This document shows, in pieces, positions 8,235 to 14,866 of a stretch of DNA of 21,371 nucleotides. Below the pieces are notes generated by a model, which was given only the letters and a program-made list of their open reading frames with translations, had not been told where the DNA came from and made no database searches. Made by a program: the position numbers and the translations under genes. Within the stretch, counting starts at the first letter, position 1. Each line of letters starts with the position of its first letter. The stretch spans positions 1 to 21,371 of the forward strand of contig JAHDGT010000014.1 of NCBI GenBank assembly GCA_020631675.1, in the 5' to 3' direction. The DNA comes from Bacteroidota bacterium. Its GTDB lineage: Bacteria; Bacteroidota; Bacteroidia; Chitinophagales; UBA2359.

Positions 8235-8750
8235 ATGCTACAGCATTTGTTAAAAAGAGGCGCTCAGATCGCCAAAACCTATTTGTTCTTTTGGCTAAAA
8301 GAAAGGGCAGAAAAAATGTTAGGCCGAGATAAAGAGGCACAAGCCGAGTTGGATAAAGCCGAGGTGAAAATTGACAACCTTAATGAAGTAGCGAACACCC
8401 GAGACCAAAAAGGAGTGGTCGAGGATCTTCGAACTACCCTACGTATGATCCGTGCGCAGTTGGGTGGTTCGTACAGCGGGGTGTCTAACAAAGCGATGGT
8501 GTTATCCATGGCCAGTGTACTGTATTTCATTATGCCGATCGATATGGTGCCTGATTTCATCCCTATGTCGGGCTTAATAGATGACTTAGGTTTGCTCGTA
8601 TGGTTAGGCGCTACGATAAACTCTGAATTGGATAAATTCGTTGAATGGGAGCGGGTTACGCACAAGAACGATCATATTGAAGAGGTGGAGGTCGTAGCCA
8701 ATAAGTTAGAAGGAAATGACCGCTTTGGCGAACGAGCAACAGTAAAGTAA
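8235..8750 (+). CDS. DUF1232/YkvA-family protein
   Basis: 171 residues. The conserved part, about 82-128, has SNKAMVLSMASVLYFIMPIDMVPDFIP and DDLGLLVWL (split motif), the typical DUF1232 (YkvA) pattern of a short membrane-associated helical hairpin around a P-D-x-x-P-D-F/L-I-P turn. The flanks are charged: an amphipathic, coiled-coil-prone N-terminal part (about 20-70, rich in Glu, Lys and Asp) and an acidic tail. The family's biochemical role is not known. It is followed after 75 nt by the rpmI promoter, so it may be only partly co-transcribed with the ribosomal protein genes. Confidence 0.82.
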   Translation: MLQHLLKRGAQIAKTYLFFWLKERAEKMLGRDKEAQAELDKAEVKIDNLNEVANTRDQKGVVEDLRTTLRMIRAQLGGSYSGVSNKAMVLSMASVLYFIMPIDMVPDFIPMSGLIDDLGLLVWLGATINSELDKFVEWERVTHKNDHIEEVEVVANKLEGNDRFGERATVK

Positions 8751-8767
8751 AGTACCTCTCAAATAGA

Positions 8768-8799
8768 CTTGTCTTTCTGATCAGATATAACTACCTTTG
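8768..8799 (+). promoter_or_regulatory. rpmI-rplT promoter
   Basis: TACCTTTG at 8792-8799 is a perfect TAnnTTTG box, with CTTG at 8768-8771 (TTG core) 20 nt upstream. Transcription would start about 20 nt before the rpmI ATG, leaving a very short leader with no room for an L20-type autoregulatory structure. Confidence 0.65.
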
Positions 8800-8825
8800 C
8801 AAGCCGTTATTTAAACAGGATTATC

Positions 8826-9020
8826 ATGCCTAAGATGAAAACACATTCCGGAGCTAAAAAACGTTTCAAGAAAACGGGCTCTGGTAAAATTAAGCGTCAA
8901 TCCGCTTACACCAGTCACCTTATGGGCAGTATGAGCAATCGCCAGAAAAAACGCTTGGCTAAGTCGAGCTTGGTTAGCGATGCTGATATGGGCCGTGTAA
9001 AGGATTTATTGTGCATCTAA
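8826..9020 (+). CDS. rpmI: 50S ribosomal protein L35
   Basis: 64 residues, the normal length. It has the L35 N-terminus PKMKTHSGAKKRFKKTGSGK, the basic centre and the usual C-terminal helix (SDADMGRVKDLL). L35 is a small, very basic large-subunit protein bound to 23S rRNA. In most bacteria it lies between infC and rplT; here rplT follows after 155 nt, but the gene upstream is a DUF1232 protein, not infC. It has its own promoter. Confidence 0.97.
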   Translation: MPKMKTHSGAKKRFKKTGSGKIKRQSAYTSHLMGSMSNRQKKRLAKSSLVSDADMGRVKDLLCI

Positions 9021-9175
9021 TCGTCAATAAGGCACTTGTTGCTTATTGAATGAATTACTGCCAATACCTTTTTTAAGGTTGACCTCAGAAAAACGTTTCG
9101 CTATTGATTCGGTAGTGGAACTGCCCACATGAGCACATCATGCCGGGCTTTTATTAACGATCAAATATTTTTCTA

Positions 9176-9520
9176 ATGCCTAGATCAGTAAATCACGTAG
9201 CTTCTAAAGCACGCCGTAAAAAGGTGTTGAAGCTCGCTAAAGGTTACTTCGGCCGTCGTAAAAATGTATGGACGGTTGCTAAGAACGCGGTTGAAAAAGG
9301 TTTGCAGTACGCTTACCGTGACCGTCGTAACAAAAAACGTTCTTTCCGCCGTCTTTGGATCGCTCGTATCAATGCGGGTGCTCGTTTACACGGAATGAAC
9401 TACTCTACTCTCATTCACAAGCTGAACCAAGCAGGTGTTGAAATCAACCGAAAAGTTCTGGCGGATTTAGCCATGAACAATCCGGAAACATTCAAAGCGA
9501 TCGTTGATTCTGTAAAGTAA
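9176..9520 (+). CDS. rplT: 50S ribosomal protein L20
   Basis: 114 residues, full length. L20 is an early assembly protein of the large subunit, and in several bacteria also represses its own operon by binding mRNA. Typical features: PRSVNHVASKARRKKVLKLA at the start, AKGYFGRRKN, the long basic helix with AYRDRRNKKRSFRRLWI, and INAGARLHGMNYS. The 155-nt gap after rpmI (9021-9175) is long for this pair and contains a small hairpin (AATAAG near 9026 with CTTATT near 9044); whether it binds L20 is unknown. A strong terminator follows at 9553-9595. Confidence 0.97.
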   Translation: MPRSVNHVASKARRKKVLKLAKGYFGRRKNVWTVAKNAVEKGLQYAYRDRRNKKRSFRRLWIARINAGARLHGMNYSTLIHKLNQAGVEINRKVLADLAMNNPETFKAIVDSVK

Positions 9521-9552
9521 TCAAGTGATTTAGCTTAAATGACAAGCAATTA

Positions 9553-9595
9553 AAAAAAGCCACCATTCGCAATATTCGCGGATGGTGGCTTTTTT
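9553..9595 (+). terminator. intrinsic terminator after rplT
   Basis: Arms 9553-9570 and 9578-9595 form an 18-bp stem with one G-T pair and a 7-nt loop, flanked by an A run and a T run. GC part GCCACCATTCGC. Confidence 0.92.
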
Positions 9596-9696
9596 AGTTT
9601 CCTTTGCGCAAGTACCTAATCCATACGTTTGCTCATTGCCGACATCCACTCTTGCAACTTCAACGGTCGTACATACGTTTTTTAGGTAGGCTTTCT

Positions 9697-9733
9697 CATC
9701 GCCATTCCCATCGCCATCGCCATCTCCATCCAT
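9697..9733 (+). repeat. degenerate hexanucleotide tandem repeat (CATCGC)n
   Basis: About six units of CATCGC with single-base variants (CATTCC, CATCTC, CATCC). It lies in the 240-nt spacer between the rplT terminator and the large outer-membrane gene. In the frame of that gene it would read Ser-Pro repeats; on the other strand Asp-Gly repeats. Confidence 0.8.
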
Positions 9734-9839
9734 TTCGGAAAAGTACATTAGCATTAATCTAAGCTTTCACATAAAATCTGCCACTTTCTATAGTGGTCTA
9801 AGACCGCTGTTTACGGTCTTCGGCTGCTGGTGTATCTGC

Positions 9840-12800
9840 TTGGTTTTTATGTTGACTCCTGCAATGGCTCAAGAGATCATTGACAATAGAAGAGAACAAT
9901 GGGTGCAGCTAAATGCGGATACCATACAGATCGATAGCTTATCTATTGTGCCCAATACCCTTCAATTATGGAGTCCGTTACCCGATAGCTGTTATACGCT
10001 GGATTTTCCGAGAGCTGAACTATATTGGCTCTGTTCTGACAGTAGCAGAAAGCAGCAACAAGATTCTATTTTACTGAGCTATAGGGTCTTTCCTTATGCT
10101 TTTGCTGCTTCTTATGCCCGTAAAACATTTGATAAGGTACAGCAACATGCGGATTATCCGGGGGTTGGCTATACGTATGATTTAGGAGAGAAAGACCCAA
10201 TAGAAGAGCTATTTAAAGAAGATGGTATCGATTATAGCGGTAGCTTCGGAAGAGGGATCAGCGTAGGTAACAATCAGGACTTGATCGTGAATTCTGATTT
10301 CAATCTGCGCATGTCGGGCAAACTTCGCGATGATATTGAAATACTGGCGGCCATCAGTGATAATAACATCCCTTTTCAGCCTGAAGGCAATACCCAGCAG
10401 CTACAAGAATTCGATAGGATCTTTATTCAATTGAAAAAAGATAGGAGTAGTCTGCTTTTGGGTGATTTTGACTTGCTAAGACCTGATAGCTATTTCATGA
10501 ATGTGCGCCGTTCTTCTCAAGGGGCGAAAGTCTTAACAGGAGGCGATTTAGGAGCTGGGCGTAATTGGACGAGTGGTGTCAGTGCCGCGGTCTCTAAAGG
10601 AAACTATAACCGACAGATCATAGTTGGAGAAGAAGGCAATCAAGGACCCTATAAATTACAGGGCGCGAATAATGAGAGTTTCGTCATCATCTTATCTGGC
10701 AGTGAGCGCGTATTCATTGATGGGCGACGAATGGAGAGAGGAGCGGATTATGACTATGTGATAGATTATAATACTGCGGAGGTGACTTTCACTGCTCGGC
10801 AGTTGATCACCAAAGACAAGCGCATAAGCATTGAATTTGAATATGCCGATCGTAATTACTTGCGTTCTTTACTGTATGGAGAAGCCGATTATCGCTCTGA
10901 AAAACTGCATGTATATACCCGGATTTTCACGGAACAAGACGCGAAAAACCAACCTTTAATAGATGGCTCTTTGAGCGATGAACTAATAGATACGCTAAGG
11001 AATATTGGTGATGAATTAGATCGAGCCGTTGTTAGTGGAGTAAATGAAACGGGCTATATCGCTGATCGTGTGCAGTACTATGAAAAAGATACCATAGTTG
11101 ATGGAGAGCTTTATACACCTGTTTATTCCTATACGGCGGACAGTACATTGGCTACTTATACACTCAGCTTTAGTTTCATGGGGGCGGGTAATGGAGATTA
11201 TATACTAAGTGACAATACCATTAATGGGCGAGTGTACGAATGGGTGCCTCCGGACAGTTTGGGTAATGCCAAAGGCAGTTATGCCCCTTTGAGCCAATTG
11301 ATCACACCTGTACAACGTAGGCTCATGAGTGTAGGCGGTGAATATCAAATTGGAAAAGGAACAAAAGTCAAAGCGGAGTTCGCCTATAGTGATAAAGATG
11401 TGAATACTTTCTCCGATTTTGATGATCAAGATGACAAGGGAACCGCTTTTTTCTCCGCCTTGGATCATCGCTTGCGCTTAGGTAAGGAAAAGAAGGCTAC
11501 TGTATTACTTATAGGTCGTTATGAGTTTAGAGGTGCTCGCTTTGAGCCTTTGGAACGTTACCGCTCTGTAGAGTTTACCAGAGACTGGAATACCGTGAGC
11601 TTAGGCTTAGATGCTGTTGAACAAGATCAGCACCTTGTTCAGGCAGGCTGGCGTTATCAATATTCCAAATTCGCGGATGTGGACTATCAGTGGAGCAGCT
11701 TGATGATGGGGGATCGCTATACGGGTTATCTACAGCAGTTAAATTCTCGCCTAAGAGGAAAACGTTTTGATGGCTTTATTCGGGCGAGCTACCTGAATGC
11801 CAAAGCCAATGCGTTGCAGGAGACTCGATTCTTTCGCCCCAATTTTGACTTCGCGTATTTAGGAGGTAGCGCGAAGACCTGGCGCATCGGAATTAGAGGG
11901 GAACAAGAAGACAAACGGGAGACAATAATTGGTGCTGATAATTCAGCATTAGTGGCAGGTAGCCACCACTACGACCAGCTTAGCTTCTATGTGCAATCCG
12001 CGGACACGGCTGCGAATCATTTGCAGTTTTTATTAGAGCGAAGATGGGATGCTCAATTAGATACCATAGGGCAAGGCTTTATACCCAAAGATGCCGCCAC
12101 TAAAGTAGCCCTAAAAGGTCGGCTCAGTAAGCGAAAGTCAAGCCAGCTGACTTTTGATCTGAGCTATCGTTCGCTAAATGTAGCGGGAGCGCAAGATAGT
12201 ATTGTTCATACCTTGTTGGGAGATGTAACACACGACCTAAGACTTAAAAAAGGCTTTTTGCGTTCTTTCACTCGCTACCAATTAGGGAGCGGACAGGAGC
12301 CTGTGACAGATTATTTTTATCAACCTGCCGTCGGAACCACTAGAGGGAGTTACCTCTGGTTGGACCGCAATGAAGATGGCTTGCAAGACAAAGGAGAATT
12401 TGAATTTGACCCGCTTAATGCGGCATTCGCGGATACCACTTACAATAGAATTCTACTGCCTACGAATGATTATGTGAAGACCTACTCGGTACGCTATGAC
12501 CATACGATCAGTATTACTCCTAAAGTGCTATTAGTGAATGCGGAACATGGCTGGGGTAAGCTTGCCGCTCGTTTCAGTAGCCAGACTCAACTGACAATCA
12601 ATAAAAGCATCTTTGCACAGGATTTTAATGGAGCGGACTGGATCCCTTATGTGCCTAGTGAAGCGGCTCGACTGGCGGCACAGACATTACAGCATCGTAC
12701 TACTCTGTTTTTCAATAGAAACAATCCCCGTTTTGATGCCAATGCTTATGTACTACAGCTAAGGGATCGCCGTCTATTGGTCGGCGGGTCAGATAGCCGA

Positions 12801-13361
12801 ACCAAAGACGAACAAGGAGGAGGGGTGAAGTATGCACCGAATGCCAGTTTCACCTTTAGGGTAAAAGGAGCTGTAGGACAACAATCTAATGATTCTGAAG
12901 CCTTTCCGAATAGAGGCTTTGCGGTTGATTTTAAACAGCTAGAACCGAGTGTTTCTTTCTTATACCAAAGAAAGTGGAAATTGACGGCCAGTTATGAATG
13001 GAAAGACCAACTGAATAATCGCTTTTTCTCGGAAGATAGCCTCTTAGTAGATAGCTTAGGCTTAGAAAGAAGCACCAACCAAAAGCTGAGTTTAGAAGGT
13101 CGATTCGGCAGTGCCATCAAGCGGAGTGTACAGGCTAAATTGTCTTTTGTATTGGTAGATTACAATCGTCCTACGAACACCTCACCAGCGGCTTATACTT
13201 TGTTGGAAGGTTTACAGGCCGGACGTAACTACTTATGGAGCTTGAACTATAATACCCGCTTGTCTAAAAGTGTAGAACTGACCTTAGGTTATGATGGTAG
13301 AAAGACAGGAGACAACCGCCCCAATCATGTAGGCAGAGCCTCGGTCAGAGCCGTGTTTTAG
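9840..13361 (+). CDS. large outer-membrane beta-barrel-like protein
   Basis: 1173 residues counted from the TTG at 9840, but the true start is probably upstream. The same frame is open back to 9690, and the residues before 9840 complete an export signal: a hydrophobic run LFTVFGCWCICLVFMLT followed by PAMAQ. No ATG exists between 9690 and 9849; ATA at 9771 (then Lys-Ser-Ala) is the best candidate, giving about 1196 residues. Residues about 130-340 hold DYSGSFGRGISVGNNQDL and repeated LLLGDFDLL-like strands, seen in large Bacteroidota surface proteins of unknown role; most of the rest alternates as amphipathic strands and ends in Phe, as outer-membrane barrels do. A calcium-loop-like DRNEDGLQDKGEFEFDP is near residue 840. 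No type IX secretion C-terminal domain. Function unknown; SprA-like or porin-like alternatives cannot be excluded. Confidence 0.75.
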   Translation: MVFMLTPAMAQEIIDNRREQWVQLNADTIQIDSLSIVPNTLQLWSPLPDSCYTLDFPRAELYWLCSDSSRKQQQDSILLSYRVFPYAFAASYARKTFDKVQQHADYPGVGYTYDLGEKDPIEELFKEDGIDYSGSFGRGISVGNNQDLIVNSDFNLRMSGKLRDDIEILAAISDNNIPFQPEGNTQQLQEFDRIFIQLKKDRSSLLLGDFDLLRPDSYFMNVRRSSQGAKVLTGGDLGAGRNWTSGVSAAVSKGNYNRQIIVGEEGNQGPYKLQGANNESFVIILSGSERVFIDGRRMERGADYDYVIDYNTAEVTFTARQLITKDKRISIEFEYADRNYLRSLLYGEADYRSEKLHVYTRIFTEQDAKNQPLIDGSLSDELIDTLRNIGDELDRAVVSGVNETGYIADRVQYYEKDTIVDGELYTPVYSYTADSTLATYTLSFSFMGAGNGDYILSDNTINGRVYEWVPPDSLGNAKGSYAPLSQLITPVQRRLMSVGGEYQIGKGTKVKAEFAYSDKDVNTFSDFDDQDDKGTAFFSALDHRLRLGKEKKATVLLIGRYEFRGARFEPLERYRSVEFTRDWNTVSLGLDAVEQDQHLVQAGWRYQYSKFADVDYQWSSLMMGDRYTGYLQQLNSRLRGKRFDGFIRASYLNAKANALQETRFFRPNFDFAYLGGSAKTWRIGIRGEQEDKRETIIGADNSALVAGSHHYDQLSFYVQSADTAANHLQFLLERRWDAQLDTIGQGFIPKDAATKVALKGRLSKRKSSQLTFDLSYRSLNVAGAQDSIVHTLLGDVTHDLRLKKGFLRSFTRYQLGSGQEPVTDYFYQPAVGTTRGSYLWLDRNEDGLQDKGEFEFDPLNAAFADTTYNRILLPTNDYVKTYSVRYDHTISITPKVLLVNAEHGWGKLAARFSSQTQLTINKSIFAQDFNGADWIPYVPSEAARLAAQTLQHRTTLFFNRNNPRFDANAYVLQLRDRRLLVGGSDSRTKDEQGGGVKYAPNASFTFRVKGAVGQQSNDSEAFPNRGFAVDFKQLEPSVSFLYQRKWKLTASYEWKDQLNNRFFSEDSLLVDSLGLERSTNQKLSLEGRFGSAIKRSVQAKLSFVLVDYNRPTNTSPAAYTLLEGLQAGRNYLWSLNYNTRLSKSVELTLGYDGRKTGDNRPNHVGRASVRAVF

Positions 13362-13381
13362 TGTGCTTAATATAGTGTAGT

Positions 13382-13405
13382 GACGCTGCTTGCCTGCGTC
13401 TTTTT
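13382..13405 (+). terminator. weak terminator after the large barrel gene
   Basis: GACGC (13382-13386) pairs with GCGTC (13396-13400) around a 9-nt loop and is followed by TTTTT. The stem is only 5 bp. The 15 bases 13384-13398 recur inverted at 13649-13663, so this hairpin could also be part of a larger fold. Confidence 0.5.
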
Positions 13406-13565
13406 GAGGTAGTTTAAAGTTTCTTCAATGGGCTGCAAAATCGTCTTTTCAGCGCTGTTTTCGCCTTTTTCTCCCGCCGTAGCGCTGCTATGCCGCTCAA
13501 AAAACGCTTCAACAGCACTAAAAATCCTGATTTTTCGCCAGCATCAAGAAACTTTAAACTACCTC
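13406..13565. repeat. P element 1: long imperfect palindrome
   Basis: Perfect 20-bp terminal inverted repeats (13406-13425 and 13546-13565, plus-strand left arm GAGGTAGTTTAAAGTTTCTT) enclose 120 nt that continue to pair imperfectly, for example AGCGCTGTT at 13451-13459 with AACAGCACT at 13511-13519. The centre holds ATAGCAGCGCTA (read on minus, 13480-13491), identical to the centre of P element 2. No open reading frame inside looks real. It lies in the 667-nt spacer 13362-14028; the stretch 13566-13720 after it has no recognisable content apart from the inverted repeat arm at 13649-13663. Confidence 0.85.
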
Positions 13566-13722
13566 TTTGCCATAAACGATTATCTGGCAATGTGTAAGGT
13601 GAAATATTTTGGAAAAACAGGAGCAAGGTTCGTATCGCAAGTGGTGAGCGCAGGCAAGCAGCGCGGCTACAATGTCATTTTTTTTATCCTAAAATCCATT
13701 GAATCTACGGTTTCATGCGCAA

Positions 13723-13851
13723 GGGATAGGAGTGGTAATGAAGCCGCTGAATGCGCCCTGTTTGGCGGGCTAAAAAGGCGGCCCAGAGGTAGCCATTTTT
13801 AGCCCTGCCAAACAGCAGCAGGCAGGGGCTGAATTTGAACGGATAGCCCGG
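13723..13851 (+). repeat. R repeat, copy C (complete)
   Basis: Order on plus: GGGATAGGAGTGGTAATGA from 13723, CGCCCTG, the 46-nt core 13765-13810 (identical to copy B), a variable GC-rich part with AAACAGCAGCAGGCAGG, then GAACGGATAGCCCGG to 13851. The core can form a 13-bp stem with one bulge and a 12-nt loop. A strong terminator follows at 13883-13908. The variable parts differ from copy B in sequence and length, so only the boxes and core are under visible constraint. Confidence 0.85.
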
Positions 13852-13882
13852 TACCCGCAGTAAAAAGGGGAATAAACCGTAG

Positions 13883-13908
13883 AGACGTTATATCATAACG
13901 TCTTTTTG
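13883..13908 (+). terminator. intrinsic terminator after R copy C
   Basis: Perfect 9-bp stem AGACGTTAT (13883-13891) with ATAACGTCT (13895-13903), 3-nt loop, followed by TTTTG. It ends whatever transcript carries R copy C and lies 120 nt before the response regulator gene. Confidence 0.85.
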
Positions 13909-13942
13909 CCACACCGAATATGTAATGCTACGGCAGCAAACA

Positions 13943-14001
13943 CCCCCCCCTTTTTATTGCGAGTATGCGCCATAATGAACATTATCATTTGTATATTATG
14001 G
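13943..14001 (+). promoter_or_regulatory. region upstream of the response regulator: C8 tract and inverted repeat
   Basis: A run of eight C (13943-13950) followed by TTTTT, then an inverted repeat CCATAAT (13970-13976) / ATTATGG (13995-14001) with an 18-nt spacer, 28 nt before the ATG. No clear TAnnTTTG box is found, so the promoter position is uncertain; the inverted repeat could be an operator. Confidence 0.35.
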
Positions 14002-14028
14002 TTTTTTGGATGTTGAAATAAATGTATA

Positions 14029-14832
14029 ATGAAACTCAAAGCCATTTTAATTGATGATGAGGCGCATGGTTTGGCTAGTCTACAATCTATGCTGGAAACG
14101 GGTGAAAAAGAACGGGTGGAGATCATAGGTATGACCACGGATCCCATTGAAGGGGTACGACTTGTAAATGAACTCAAGCCCGATATTTTATTTTTGGATA
14201 TTCGGATGCCCAAAATGGACGGATTTCAGTTGTTGGGGGAACTGAAACATCGTACTTTCTTTCTGGTATTTACAACGGCTTATAGTGAATACGGATTGAG
14301 AGCAATAGAGGCCAGTGCTTCGGAATACTTGATGAAGCCCGTGGATCCTGATAAACTCAATTTGACGATCACTAAAGTTTCTGAAGTTGTTAAGTTATGG
14401 AAGGGGGCGAAACAGCAGGAGATACCCAAAGAGATCCTGGCATTGATCATGCGAAACTTGCACTTGGAACAACAGAACGCTTACCCGCAAGAATTGATAC
14501 TGCCTTCTAGGAGCGGGGGCTTGAAACCATACCGCGTAGATACGATCATGTATATTAAGGGAGATGGGAATTATTCACATTTGCATTTTAAGGAAGAGAA
14601 GGAAGTGGTGGCGTCTAAAACCTTAAAGAAATTCGAGACTTTATTGGATCCTGATGTGTTTGTTAGAGCACATCGTTCTTGTTTGCTAGCTCTGGCTTAT
14701 GTGAGCGAGATCGTTAAATCGGATCAGTACTATGTAAGGCTTGTTAATGGAGTGGAGATTCCTGTTGCAAGAAGGAGGGTCAGTTTGGTTAGGGCGAAAG
14801 TCAACAACTTCAAACAAGGAGGTAATAAATAA
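14029..14832 (+). CDS. LytTR-family response regulator
   Basis: 267 residues. The receiver domain (about 1-120) has the acidic pair Asp9-Asp10, the phosphorylation site Asp57 in LFLDIRMPKMDG, Thr82/Thr83 and Lys103 in YLMKPV, so it is complete. After a helical linker, the LytTR DNA-binding domain (about 155-262) shows MYIKGDGNYSHLHF, KTLKKFETLL, FVRAHRSCLLAL and PVARRRV. It should be phosphorylated by the kinase encoded 34 nt downstream and act on direct repeats close to the ACCGTT/ACAGTT type known for LytTR proteins; ACCGTW motifs cluster just beyond the kinase gene. The stop codon overlaps a copy of the P-element end sequence. Confidence 0.95.
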   Translation: MKLKAILIDDEAHGLASLQSMLETGEKERVEIIGMTTDPIEGVRLVNELKPDILFLDIRMPKMDGFQLLGELKHRTFFLVFTTAYSEYGLRAIEASASEYLMKPVDPDKLNLTITKVSEVVKLWKGAKQQEIPKEILALIMRNLHLEQQNAYPQELILPSRSGGLKPYRVDTIMYIKGDGNYSHLHFKEEKEVVASKTLKKFETLLDPDVFVRAHRSCLLALAYVSEIVKSDQYYVRLVNGVEIPVARRRVSLVRAKVNNFKQGGNK

Positions 14833-14846
14833 CTTTAAACTACCTC
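14831..14846 (+). repeat. solitary copy of the P element 1 end sequence
   Basis: AACTTTAAACTACCTC, 16 bases identical to the right end of P element 1 (13550-13565). It overlaps the stop codon of the response regulator gene and fills half the 34-nt gap before the kinase gene. No partner arm is seen nearby. Confidence 0.7.
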
Positions 14847-14866
14847 ATTATTAAGCTTCGACAATT

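Noticed and set aside
9530..9754. 74-residue minus-strand frame with Asp-Gly repeats
   Set aside because: It runs through the rplT terminator, and the DG repeats come from the hexanucleotide repeat; no family resemblance.
9795..9820. Riboswitch-like alternative hairpins (GGTC/GACC against AAGACCG/CGGTCTT) before the barrel gene
   Set aside because: One stem has only 4 bp, and the segment probably encodes the signal peptide, so the pairing is likely incidental.
9840..13361. Type IX secretion cargo
   Set aside because: The C-terminus is a barrel strand ending in Phe and lacks the conserved type IX C-terminal domain motifs.
13414..13626. 70-residue minus-strand frame rich in Lys/Arg
   Set aside because: It is the translation of one arm and loop of P element 1.
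13428..13802. 124-residue plus-strand frame
   Set aside because: It crosses P element 1 and the R core; composition follows the repeats, not coding sequence.
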